Both the position numbers and the translations under genes were made by a program. From contig JAEWGA010000037.1 of assembly GCA_023388555.1 (NCBI GenBank), positions 1 to 25,302 on the forward strand: DNA of 25,302 nucleotides, read 5' to 3'. Within the stretch, counting starts at the first letter, position 1, and each line of letters starts with the position of its first letter. This document shows, piece by piece, positions 8,353 to 16,567 of this stretch. Below the pieces are notes generated by a model. It was not told where the DNA came from and searched no databases. It worked only from the letters and a program-made list of their open reading frames with translations. The stretch comes from Bacteroidota bacterium (lineage in GTDB: Bacteria; Bacteroidota; Bacteroidia; Bacteroidales; Porphyromonadaceae).

Positions 8353-8862
8353 TTAAGAGGTCTTGTACATAAAGGCATCAAACACAACATACAAAAGGAG
8401 CGTAAAAACCGAAGAACCAGCAATATAAGGGAGTACCCCTACATATAGCCGAACGGAGAATGCCTCTAATAAGTATATACAAGCAATATGCAAAACAACA
8501 ACAACAAACAAGTATAACAAGTAATTAAAAACCGATAACGTTTTGAACGATGGAGGTGCATTCATCACCTCCTCCTCATCGGTGTTGGCTAACTTAAGTA
8601 GTAGCGGTGTACGCCAATACATAACTAATGCAGAACAAGCCATGTTAAGGCCTGGGGTATTCATAAACAAATCAACAACAAAGCCCAACACGGCTGCCAA
8701 GAATATCTGTAACTGCCTATTGGCGGATATTGGCAGTTTGAGTAGTGGGTATAAATACACTATTGGCGTAGCAAAATAGTATACGCTAAGGTGATTAAAC
8801 AGTATAACCTGCACAATCACTAATAGCAAAGAGGATATTAATAACTGTATAATCTTCTTCAT
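8353..8862 (-). CDS. mreD: Rod shape-determining protein MreD
   Basis: This is a small hydrophobic protein of 169 residues with about five membrane segments. MreD sequences are poorly conserved, so the call rests on length, topology and position. It overlaps the end of mreC by four bases, indicating translational coupling, and is followed five bases later by mrdA. It is an inner-membrane component of the MreBCD-RodA-PBP2 machine. Confidence 0.85.
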   Translation of the reverse strand: MKKIIQLLISSLLLVIVQVILFNHLSVYYFATPIVYLYPLLKLPISANRQLQIFLAAVLGFVVDLFMNTPGLNMACSALVMYWRTPLLLKLANTDEEEVMNAPPSFKTLSVFNYLLYLFVVVVLHIACIYLLEAFSVRLYVGVLPYIAGSSVFTLLLYVVFDAFMYKTS

Positions 8863-9734
8863 GGAGCTACGGGCGATATTAGGTCTCTGGGCGATTTATT
8901 TCTCAGAGAATCCAGTTCTGAACGCATATAATTCTTAATTACAAAAACGTTCTTAAGCCTCGAGAAATCCGTATTCAACTTAACTCTTAAGGTGTAAAAG
9001 TTATCGTCCGAGGAGGTCACCTCCTCTGTAACTACACCAACGTACACCCCTTCTGGGAATATTGCCGAGTAACCGCTGGTGCAAACCGTATCTCCTATGC
9101 TATATTCTAAATGCTTGGGCAAATGGGTAAGCAGGGTGTGTTCATAATCCACTCCGTCCCAATGCAAATCACCAAACGGGCCTTTACTTACTAACTTACA
9201 ACTAACAGAAAAGTGATTGTTAATTAACGGTATAACTTTAGCGTAATGCGCTCCTACAGCGGAGACAACCCCCACAACCCCTTGAATGCTAACCACCCCC
9301 ATGTCGGGACGAATGCCATCTGCCCACCCTTTATTTATTGTAAGGTAATTGCTTTTCGAAAAAAGGCTATTCCCCACTACCCGAGCGGCCATGTAGTCGT
9401 ACGGGAAGGGGGTCGAGGTGGTATCTCTAACCAGGCGCTGATAAACTAACGTATCTATTGTTAGGCGTTCTATCTGACTTTTTAGCCCTAACACCTCCTT
9501 TTGCAAGTCCGCATTACGCTGGAGCAGTTCGGCATTAGCCCTTTTTAGTCCAATATATGCATCGGCGGCAGTGGTAACCTCGGTTAGCTTACCTACTACT
9601 ACGTTGGAGGAACTTAAGAAAACACTATTATGATAGTTGCTACCCCTTATGAGTAAAAGGATAGCAACTATTTCAATTAAACAGAATAGGACAATATGTC
9701 CCTTAGCCTTAAGTAACTCTAGCAGACGTTGCAT
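8859..9734 (-). CDS. mreC: Rod shape-determining protein MreC
   Basis: This 291-residue bitopic protein has a membrane anchor at about residues 10-29, a coiled coil at about 60-95, and then the paired beta-barrel domain. The latter shows the family pattern NYLTINKGWADGI (about 127-139) and GVVGVVSAVG (about 150-159). MreC links MreB filaments with PBP2 in the periplasm. It lies 14 bases after mreB and overlaps mreD by four bases. Confidence 0.93.
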   Translation of the reverse strand: MQRLLELLKAKGHIVLFCLIEIVAILLLIRGSNYHNSVFLSSSNVVVGKLTEVTTAADAYIGLKRANAELLQRNADLQKEVLGLKSQIERLTIDTLVYQRLVRDTTSTPFPYDYMAARVVGNSLFSKSNYLTINKGWADGIRPDMGVVSIQGVVGVVSAVGAHYAKVIPLINNHFSVSCKLVSKGPFGDLHWDGVDYEHTLLTHLPKHLEYSIGDTVCTSGYSAIFPEGVYVGVVTEEVTSSDDNFYTLRVKLNTDFSRLKNVFVIKNYMRSELDSLRNKSPRDLISPVAP

Positions 9735-9748
9735 TCTGCTTTCTATTA

Positions 9749-10771
9749 CTACTTAAACAATAATGTGTACTTGCTCGTATTTTCCAGTGCTATATAAGTC
9801 CCCTTAGCCACAACGTGCAAAGGGTCTTCTGCTACAATAAAAGGCAATGCAAATTTGTCCGACAAGCGTTTGGCTAAACCTTTAAGCAGCGCACCACCGC
9901 CAGCCAAATAAACGCCATTCTTCACAATGTCGGCGTACAGTTCGGGCAAGGTGTTGTCCAACGCATTTCCTACGGCTGTTTCTATTTTAGCTATGGACTT
10001 GTCCAAACAAGTAGCTATCTCCTTATAATTCACAGCTACGGCTTTAGGCAAAATACTTACCATATCCTGGCCTATAACCTCGAAGTCGGCTGGGGCATCC
10101 TCTTCCAAATCCATTAGGGCGGACCCCACGTGTTTTTTTATTTCCTCTGCGGTTCTCTCTCCAACACGAACGCCATGCTCTTGCTTCATATGGTCTACTA
10201 TATCGCTTGTAAACTCATCGCCAGCAACTTTAATGGACTTGTTGGAAACAATACCACCAAGCGAAATAACAGCAATTTCAGTAGTGCCACCGCCTATGTC
10301 CACAATCATATTGCCGGTAGGCTCCATTACATCTAACCCTATACCTAAAGCGGCAGCCATAGGTTCATGTATTAGGAATACTTCATTTGCGCCAGCTTTC
10401 TCGGCAGAGTCCCGCACAGCTCTAATTTCAACGTCGGTACTCCCCGAAGGGACACAAACTACCACTTTCAAGGAGAGGGGGAATAACCTTTTCTTGGGGT
10501 TGGCCATTCTAATAAGGCCACGTATCATATGTTCCGAGGCTACAAGGTCGGCAACAACACCATCGCGAAGGGGGCGTATCGTTTCCAAGTCGTTATTCTC
10601 TTTTTCAAACCGACGATACGCTTCCATACCTACCCACTCTACCTTATCCGTTTTTTTATTCATGGTCACATATGAGGGTTGGTCAATAACTATTTTCCCA
10701 TCATGTATGATCACCGTATTGGCAGTACCTAAATCTATAGCCAGTTTTTGAGTAAATGAAAATAATCCCAT
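9749..10771 (-). CDS. mreB: Actin-like rod shape-determining protein MreB
   Basis: This 340-residue cytoplasmic actin homologue forms membrane-bound filaments that guide lateral wall synthesis. It shows phosphate-1 DLGTANT (residues 13-19), phosphate-2 DIGGGTTE near residue 163, and the adenosine motif YLAGGGALLKGL near 290. The amphipathic start MGLFSFTQK fits membrane attachment. It is the first gene of the mreBCD-mrdA-rodA block. purH lies upstream with only 65 bases between, so the block may also be read through from purH. Confidence 0.97.
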   Translation of the reverse strand: MGLFSFTQKLAIDLGTANTVIIHDGKIVIDQPSYVTMNKKTDKVEWVGMEAYRRFEKENNDLETIRPLRDGVVADLVASEHMIRGLIRMANPKKRLFPLSLKVVVCVPSGSTDVEIRAVRDSAEKAGANEVFLIHEPMAAALGIGLDVMEPTGNMIVDIGGGTTEIAVISLGGIVSNKSIKVAGDEFTSDIVDHMKQEHGVRVGERTAEEIKKHVGSALMDLEEDAPADFEVIGQDMVSILPKAVAVNYKEIATCLDKSIAKIETAVGNALDNTLPELYADIVKNGVYLAGGGALLKGLAKRLSDKFALPFIVAEDPLHVVAKGTYIALENTSKYTLLFK

Positions 10772-10836
10772 AAATATCTCCGTTGAACGTATTTCTAAAT
10801 TATACCAGTTTATACCCTATACGTATTCGTTACAAG

Positions 10837-12381
10837 TTAGTGCCGAAAATGGCGCTTCCCGGTAAATACCATAGCCACGCCATGTTCATTACAATAATTT
10901 ATCGACTCCTGGTCCCGAATAGAGCCACCCGGCTGTATTACCGCTGTTATTCCTTCCTTATGAGCAAGCTCTATACAGTCGGGGAAAGGGAAAAACGCAT
11001 CCGATGCCATAACGGCACCTTCCAACGCAAAACCCATCTCCTTAGCTTGGGTTATGGCTTGTTTAAGGGCATCCACCCTGGAGGTTTGCCCGTATCCAGC
11101 GCCCAAAATTGCATCCCCCTTAGCCAGCACTATCGCATTGGACTTACAGTGTTTTACGGCGAGTTGTGCAAATTCCAAATCGGAAGCTTCTTCTGGCAAT
11201 GGGGCTGTATGGGTAACACATTCCCACTCCCCTTGTTTAACTTTATGTAAATCTCTGTCCTGCATAAGCAAGCCGCCTAACACGGTACGGTAAGATACTA
11301 TTGTAGTATCGTGCCCTATTTTATCCTTTAATATAATACGCTTAGGCTTCTGCGCAAACAGAGTTAATGCCTCCAAAGTATACGATGGTGCTATCAGGAC
11401 TTCAAAGAAAATCTTATCTATTTCTCGGGCCAATTCCAAATCCACCTCCCAGTTAAGCACTATTATCCCCCCAAATGCCGAAACGGGGTCGCATGCCAAG
11501 GCGGCCTTGTAAGCATCTATGGCGCTATCTCGTAAAGCCAACCCGCAAGGGTTATTATGCTTTAATATGGCGCAAGCGGGGCGAGCCGGGAATTCCTCTA
11601 TTAAATGTACCGCAGCATCTACATCCAATAAATTATTATAGGAAAGCTCCTTGCCTTGTAGGTATTCAAACCTTTCGGAGATATCACCATAAAAAACAGC
11701 TTTTTGGTGAGGGTTCTCGCCATACCGCAAAGCTGTCTGCCCCAAAGCAGCAAAACCATTCAATGCTTGTTGCCCGGCAGTGGGAACAGCACCTTCTTGG
11801 AAATAACAAGCAATGGCATAATCGTAGGCCGCTGTAACTTCAAATGCCCTCATTGCCATTTGCTTACGTTGCTCTTCTTCCGTATAGCCGTTCTGCTCCT
11901 TCAGAAGCCGAAGCAAATGAGCATACTCCAACTTGCTCGGAACTATCACAACATCTTTGTAATTCTTAGCTGCGGCACGGATTAGAGATATACCACCAAT
12001 ATCAATTTTCTCAATAATATCTTCGTGACTTTTTCCGTCCCTCACGGTATCCACAAAGGGGTATAGGTCCACAATTACCAAATCTATGGGAAGTATACCA
12101 TACAACTGAGCTTGGTTGGCATCCTCTTTATTGTCCCGACGCGCCAAGATGCCTCCAAACACTGCAGGGTGTAGCGTTTTCACCCTGCCGCCAAAAATGG
12201 AAGGGTAATCCGTAAGGTCCTCCACCGCTGTGCAGGTCACGCCTATTGAGGCAAGATAGGTTTGGGTTCCTCCAGTAGATACAATTTCCACTCCTAACCC
12301 CACCAAACATTTAACAACTTCCTCAAGCCCATCTTTATCATAGACGGAAATAAGAGCTCGCTGGATCCTGACTTTTGACAT
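10837..12381 (-). CDS. purH: Bifunctional AICAR formyltransferase / IMP cyclohydrolase PurH
   Basis: This enzyme carries out the last two steps of IMP synthesis. The N-terminal MGS-like cyclohydrolase domain (about residues 1-195) has STGGT and GRVKTLHP. The C-terminal transformylase has RYGENPHQ, LKHNNPCG and PVSAFGGII, and ends with FPFPDCI, PGGSIRDQ and FTGKRHFRH. I chose the ATG at 12381 (protein MSKVRIQRAL..., 514 residues) because homologues begin a few residues before the RALISV strand. An in-frame ATG at 12417 would add 12 residues with no family support. It reads into the mre operon. Confidence 0.95.
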   Translation of the reverse strand: MSKVRIQRALISVYDKDGLEEVVKCLVGLGVEIVSTGGTQTYLASIGVTCTAVEDLTDYPSIFGGRVKTLHPAVFGGILARRDNKEDANQAQLYGILPIDLVIVDLYPFVDTVRDGKSHEDIIEKIDIGGISLIRAAAKNYKDVVIVPSKLEYAHLLRLLKEQNGYTEEEQRKQMAMRAFEVTAAYDYAIACYFQEGAVPTAGQQALNGFAALGQTALRYGENPHQKAVFYGDISERFEYLQGKELSYNNLLDVDAAVHLIEEFPARPACAILKHNNPCGLALRDSAIDAYKAALACDPVSAFGGIIVLNWEVDLELAREIDKIFFEVLIAPSYTLEALTLFAQKPKRIILKDKIGHDTTIVSYRTVLGGLLMQDRDLHKVKQGEWECVTHTAPLPEEASDLEFAQLAVKHCKSNAIVLAKGDAILGAGYGQTSRVDALKQAITQAKEMGFALEGAVMASDAFFPFPDCIELAHKEGITAVIQPGGSIRDQESINYCNEHGVAMVFTGKRHFRH

Positions 12382-12473
12382 TGTTTTTCCGAAAAAGATT
12401 TTACACAGATTCCTCATTTTCCCTACAAAATACGAACCAAGAGCAGAGAAAGAGGTTACAATATTGTAGGAAA

Positions 12474-12481
12474 CAAATTTA
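12474..12481 (-). promoter_or_regulatory. Candidate -7 box upstream of purH
   Basis: On the minus strand TAAATTTG matches TAnnTTTG and lies about 92 bases before the preferred purH start. No good -33 box is visible. It could also serve the mre block by read-through. Confidence 0.3.
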
Positions 12482-12571
12482 GCAATTATAAATGACCCAG
12501 AGTAGTGTAGATAGGTTAAAAGAGAATTTCTTGCCGTAACAAATTATCCTTGCTCCAAGCAGAAGGGCTTT

Positions 12572-13774
12572 TTAATTAAGGTGGGTTGCCAGGCCACCCT
12601 CGGATGTCTCCTTGTATAAACTTGGCAAATCATGACCTGTCTGCTTCATAACAGCCACCACTTGGTCGTAAGACACCCTGTGCTCTCCATCCGAGAAATT
12701 GGCATAGGCATTAGCATCCAAAGCCCGAGAAGCAGCAAAGGCATTTCGCTCTATGCAGGGGATTTGCACCAAGCCGCACACGGGGTCGCAAGTAAGTCCT
12801 AAGTGGTGTTCTAATGCCATCTCTGCGGCATACTCTATTTGCTTTAAGCTACCACCAAAAAGCTGGCTGGCGGCTGCTGCTGCCATGGAACAAGCAACCC
12901 CCACTTCCCCCTGGCATCCTACTTCGGCACCCGACACCGAGGCATTCGTCCGAGCCACATTTGCAAACAGTCCAGCCGTTGCCAAAGCCCAATATATACG
13001 GGTATTAGGGAGTTCTCGGGATGTTTGGAGGTGATACAACACACCAGGCACTACACCCGATGAACCACACGTAGGGGCAGTAGAAACCACCCCTCCAGCA
13101 GCATTCTCTTCGGCTACAGCTAAAGCGTAGGCAAAAACGAGCCCTCTTGTTTTCAGGTTATGGCTATACCCTTGTGCTCTAATCAAATACTCGCTTGCCT
13201 TTCTGCGCAAATTAAGTCCACCAGGCAACTTCCCCTCGGTGCTCAATCCGCGTTCCACCGCTGCTTTCATCACCTCCCACACTTCTGCCAAATAGGTCCA
13301 AATATCGGCCGACTCATACTTTTCCACATACTCCCAATAAGTCATATGTTCCTCTTGGCAGTAAGCTATAATATCCTTTATATACCTGTGTGGGTATACT
13401 TGTACTACCTGGCTTTCGTCAAAATCTTCATTAGCCAAGGTGCCACCGCCTATGCTATACACTGTCCAATGCTCCAGAACGGTGTCATCTGGCCCCAATG
13501 CTTCATACAACATACCATTCGTATGGAAAGGGAGGACCTCCTTAGGCTTCCAAACCATTTCGGTAGGGGCAACATTTTGTAGCACCGATAGTATAGCAAC
13601 ATCTGTCATATGCCCTTTCCCCGTTGCGGCCAACGCGCCATATAAAGTAACGCGAAAAGCTGTTGGAGTGGTGTTTATCCTATCCAAAAACATTTGGGCT
13701 GCTCGTTTAGGGCCCATGGTATGGCTGCTCGATGGCCCATTGCCTATCTTATATATCTGTCGTATCGATTCCAC
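12572..13774 (-). CDS. sdaA: L-serine ammonia-lyase, iron-sulfur dependent (single chain)
   Basis: This enzyme deaminates L-serine to pyruvate and ammonia using a catalytic [4Fe-4S] cluster. It is a fused beta-alpha chain of 400 residues, shorter than the 454 of E. coli SdaA. The beta part begins with KIGNGPSSSHTMGP (residues 9-22), and the alpha part carries STAPTCGSSG (231-240). Probable cluster ligands are C287, C329 and C340; their 42- and 11-residue spacing equals that of the characterised Legionella enzyme (343, 385, 396). It is flanked by purH and rpsP on the same strand. The rpsP terminator lies upstream of it, so it probably has its own promoter, but I did not find a convincing one. 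Confidence 0.93.
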   Translation of the reverse strand: MESIRQIYKIGNGPSSSHTMGPKRAAQMFLDRINTTPTAFRVTLYGALAATGKGHMTDVAILSVLQNVAPTEMVWKPKEVLPFHTNGMLYEALGPDDTVLEHWTVYSIGGGTLANEDFDESQVVQVYPHRYIKDIIAYCQEEHMTYWEYVEKYESADIWTYLAEVWEVMKAAVERGLSTEGKLPGGLNLRRKASEYLIRAQGYSHNLKTRGLVFAYALAVAEENAAGGVVSTAPTCGSSGVVPGVLYHLQTSRELPNTRIYWALATAGLFANVARTNASVSGAEVGCQGEVGVACSMAAAAASQLFGGSLKQIEYAAEMALEHHLGLTCDPVCGLVQIPCIERNAFAASRALDANAYANFSDGEHRVSYDQVVAVMKQTGHDLPSLYKETSEGGLATHLN

Positions 13775-13820
13775 TTTCTATTGCTATTCCAATTTACCTT
13801 GTATAAGGAAACATAACCCT

Positions 13821-13860
13821 AAAAAAAGAGGAAGCCCCCACCTTGTGTGGGCCTCCTCTT
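13821..13860 (-). terminator. Intrinsic terminator of rpsP
   Basis: On the minus strand a GC-rich hairpin (AAGAGGAGGCCCACAC, loop AAGG region, then GTGGGGGCTTCCTCTT) is followed directly by a T-run. The stem is about 15 bp with one or two wobble or mismatched positions. It lies 40 bases after the rpsP stop. Confidence 0.9.
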
Positions 13861-13900
13861 GAATATTGTATAGCTATTAACGTTGCCTCTCAGGCCGTTA

Positions 13901-14476
13901 TTAAGCCTCTTCAACCGGTGCCTCTACTTCGGGTTGTTCGTCGGGAGTAGCAGCCACTTCGGCTTCGGCTTCGGCTTCAGCTTCTTGTTGCTCTTCGGCA
14001 CGCTTCCGAGCCTCAAGTTCAGCTTTTTTAGCTGCCAAGGCTTCGGCTTTAGCTTTGTTCACCTCTTTTTCCGCGTCTAAGCGTTGGGCTTCCAACGCAC
14101 GCTGAGCATCTTTAATTTTAGCTATTTCTTTTTCTGTACCAGCTTTTTTGTCCTTCAGCCAAGCTTCAAAACGTGCTTGTGCTGTAGCTTCGTCAAAAGC
14201 ACCTTTTTTAATACCTCCCTGCAGGTGCTTCATCAACAACACACCTTCTTTGGACAAAATGCTTCTAACGGTATCGGTAGGTTGTGCACCAACATTCAAC
14301 CAATACAAGGCTTTTTCAAAGTTCAAATCTATTGTAGCAGGGTTGGTATTGGGGTTGTAAGTACCCAATTTTTCTATAAACTTCCCATCACGTGGGGCTC
14401 TGCTATCTGCAACTACGATCTTGTAAAAAGCATAGTTTTTGCGACCGTGTCGCTGCAATCTAATTCTTGTTGCCAT
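13901..14476 (-). CDS. rpsP: 30S ribosomal protein S16 with long acidic C-terminal tail
   Basis: The first about 80 residues are standard S16, beginning MATRIRLQRHGRKNYAFY with RAPRDGKFIEKLGTYNP following. The remaining about 110 residues are a charged, Ala/Glu/Lys-rich, probably helical extension. Extended S16 proteins are normal in Bacteroidetes. The extreme tail is built from repeated Glu-Ala dipeptides encoded by a six-base repeat around 13957-13984. The gene is monocistronic, with a promoter-like box upstream and a strong terminator downstream. Confidence 0.96.
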   Translation of the reverse strand: MATRIRLQRHGRKNYAFYKIVVADSRAPRDGKFIEKLGTYNPNTNPATIDLNFEKALYWLNVGAQPTDTVRSILSKEGVLLMKHLQGGIKKGAFDEATAQARFEAWLKDKKAGTEKEIAKIKDAQRALEAQRLDAEKEVNKAKAEALAAKKAELEARKRAEEQQEAEAEAEAEVAATPDEQPEVEAPVEEA

Positions 14477-14512
14477 TTAATAAACAGTTTTCTGTAATTA
14501 ATCTGTTAGTTT

Positions 14513-14526
14513 GGGAACACGTTCCC
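14513..14526 (-). promoter_or_regulatory. Palindromic site in the rpsP leader
   Basis: GGGAAC, a two-base spacer, then GTTCCC forms a compact inverted repeat between the promoter-like box and the rpsP start codon. It could be an operator or a small leader hairpin; the sequence alone does not decide. Confidence 0.3.
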
Positions 14527-14539
14527 TCATAATTTCGGT

Positions 14540-14547
14540 CAAAGGTA
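14540..14547 (-). promoter_or_regulatory. Candidate -7 box for rpsP
   Basis: On the minus strand TACCTTTG matches TAnnTTTG exactly, 64 bases before the rpsP ATG and just past the yidC stop codon. No clear -33 element was seen. Confidence 0.5.
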
Positions 14548-14578
14548 CTAATTTATTTGTATTCTCCCAATTCCCTCT

Positions 14579-16429
14579 TTATTTTTTGCGTTTAGCTTGT
14601 TGCTTTTGCAGCTCGGCTTGTTGCTTTTGCAACTCTTCCAACCTAAGCATAAACTTGGACTTCTTTAGGGGCTTTTTCTTGTTCTCCTCAAGCTGGGCTA
14701 ATATCTTATCCTCGTTTACCGACCATCGGAAAAGCATTGTTTGCACAATAGTTATAAGCATGGATAAGAAATAGTAGTAGCTTAAACCGGCAGAGTTTTG
14801 GTTCAGGAACACAAACAACATAATAGCCATGAAGTAAGGCATCATTTTCATTGCAGGCATAGCTTGTGGGGTATTGGCCTGACTAATCTTCATGTACACT
14901 ATCTGCGTTATGGTCATCAGCAAACAAAACAAGCTTATATGGTCGCCAATAAAGGGGATGTTAAAGCCCAAATGTATCACATCGTCGTAGGTAGAAAGGT
15001 CCTTTGCCCACAAAAAACTTTCGCCCCGTAAGTTTATACTTGTTGGGAAGTATTGGTACATGGCTACTAAAAAGGGCATCTGAAGCAACATAGGTAGGCA
15101 ACCGCCCATGGTGCTAACCCCGGCACGCCTGTACAGTTCCATGGTTGCACGCTGACGCTCCATCATTTTGTCGTCGCCTGGGTACTTGGCATTAATTTCC
15201 TCTACTTGTGGGCGCAACACTTTCATTTTAGCTGTCGATAAATAGGACTTATAGGTAAACGGCATCAACAGCAACTTAATGATAAGGGTAAGGAGGAAAA
15301 TAATGAGTCCATAGTTGGAGAACACCTTTTCTAAGAGCGTAAAAATAGGAATCACCAACCACACGTTTATAAACCGGAACCAGTCGCCCATATCTACAAT
15401 CTTCGTCAACGAGGTATCGGCATCTATTTCTTTGTCTATGGCCTTCAACACATTGTAGTCGTTCGGTCCTAAATAAAGCAGTAACGAAGTAGGTGTAGCC
15501 TCCTGTGGGAAAGGTAACGACAGAACGGCCTGAAAATCCTTCACCTTTCCACTCTTTTCATTGGCGGGGAAACTCTTCAAGGTAGCTCTTTCCAAGCCAC
15601 TTGGGCTGTACAGCACGGTAGAAAAGAACATATCCCTAAACGCTACCCACTTTATGCTACCATTTATATTTTCCGTTTCCTCCTTGCTGGTACTCAGTTT
15701 TTCCACATCGCCGTCCGAGTGTTCGTAGGCAATACCCGAGTAACGAGCCTCTGTGCTAAAGCTCTTCTCGTTTTGGTACACGGGCAAGGATATATGAAAA
15801 TCCAAATAGGGGGCGTTGGCAGCTACGATAGAGGAAAAACCATTGCTCTCCAACTTAACATCCAGCATATACTTTTCCTTTAGGGTATACAAGAAGGATA
15901 AGGTTTGGCCGTTCGCAGCCTGTAAGCTCATACGCAGCTGGTTGGGTGCTATTTGTTCTGGACGAAAGTATAGGTCCGATGTACTTATAACCCTATTGTT
16001 GGCAGTAACAAAGGTATAGCTAAACTTAGAGGACTCTGGTCGAATCATTTTAACCGACTTCCCTTCATAGTCCTTAAACTGAAGAAGTTCTGTCCCTACA
16101 ACAAAACCTCCTCGTGTAGAAATAGAAACAACTACAGAATCGTTCCGAAGCGTTACTATCTGCTCTTGCCCTTGTGTGGCAGCCGCCAAATCGCCATACT
16201 GTTGGGTAGCTAAAGCGAGCTTAGCGGAGTCCGACAGTGCGGGAGGTAACACCGTATTGGTTTGTGTAGAAGGCAAAGCAGCAGCCCGAGAAGGTTCCTT
16301 TAATGCTGCTATTGAGTCTTGTATCTGTTTTTGCCTGGCCATCTCCTCCTGCGAAGGACGCCCTAACCAGGTAAACACTAAGAGTACAATCCCCATTAAA
16401 ACGAATCCTGTAATAGTTTTTTTATCCAT
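14579..16429 (-). CDS. yidC: Membrane protein insertase YidC
   Basis: This 616-residue inner-membrane insertase and foldase for proteins delivered by Sec or directly has an N-terminal membrane segment at about residues 6-23. A large periplasmic P1 domain (about 60-350) follows, then the conserved Oxa1/YidC core of five membrane helices. The core is recognisable by NYGLIIFLLTLIIKLLLMPF, GGCLPMLLQMPFLVAMY and the ending QNSAGLSYYYFLSM. A Lys-rich cytoplasmic tail follows. Length is usual for Bacteroidales. It is downstream of pyrG with a 138-base gap that holds a hairpin. Confidence 0.96.
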   Translation of the reverse strand: MDKKTITGFVLMGIVLLVFTWLGRPSQEEMARQKQIQDSIAALKEPSRAAALPSTQTNTVLPPALSDSAKLALATQQYGDLAAATQGQEQIVTLRNDSVVVSISTRGGFVVGTELLQFKDYEGKSVKMIRPESSKFSYTFVTANNRVISTSDLYFRPEQIAPNQLRMSLQAANGQTLSFLYTLKEKYMLDVKLESNGFSSIVAANAPYLDFHISLPVYQNEKSFSTEARYSGIAYEHSDGDVEKLSTSKEETENINGSIKWVAFRDMFFSTVLYSPSGLERATLKSFPANEKSGKVKDFQAVLSLPFPQEATPTSLLLYLGPNDYNVLKAIDKEIDADTSLTKIVDMGDWFRFINVWLVIPIFTLLEKVFSNYGLIIFLLTLIIKLLLMPFTYKSYLSTAKMKVLRPQVEEINAKYPGDDKMMERQRATMELYRRAGVSTMGGCLPMLLQMPFLVAMYQYFPTSINLRGESFLWAKDLSTYDDVIHLGFNIPFIGDHISLFCLLMTITQIVYMKISQANTPQAMPAMKMMPYFMAIMLFVFLNQNSAGLSYYYFLSMLITIVQTMLFRWSVNEDKILAQLEENKKKPLKKSKFMLRLEELQKQQAELQKQQAKRKK

Positions 16430-16491
16430 TCAAAATCCTAAAGCTATTCTTAGTTATAAATATATACCGTTAGCGCACAACACCTTAACTT

Positions 16492-16514
16492 GTATACCGG
16501 CTATGCTGGTATAC
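16492..16514. repeat. Ten-bp inverted repeat between pyrG and yidC
   Basis: GTATACCGGC and GCTGGTATAC flank a three-base TAT loop, pairing over ten positions with one wobble or mismatch. There is no adjoining U-run, so it is not a standard terminator. It may be an mRNA-stability hairpin or a protein site within the pyrG-yidC transcript. Confidence 0.55.
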
Positions 16515-16567
16515 CAATGGCACACGCTTATTGCTGTAAAAAATACTGCACTTATTGCACTGCGTTT

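Noticed and set aside
10783..11250. 155-codon plus-strand frame across the mreB-purH gap and purH
   Set aside because: Almost entirely opposite purH, with low-quality composition and no family match.
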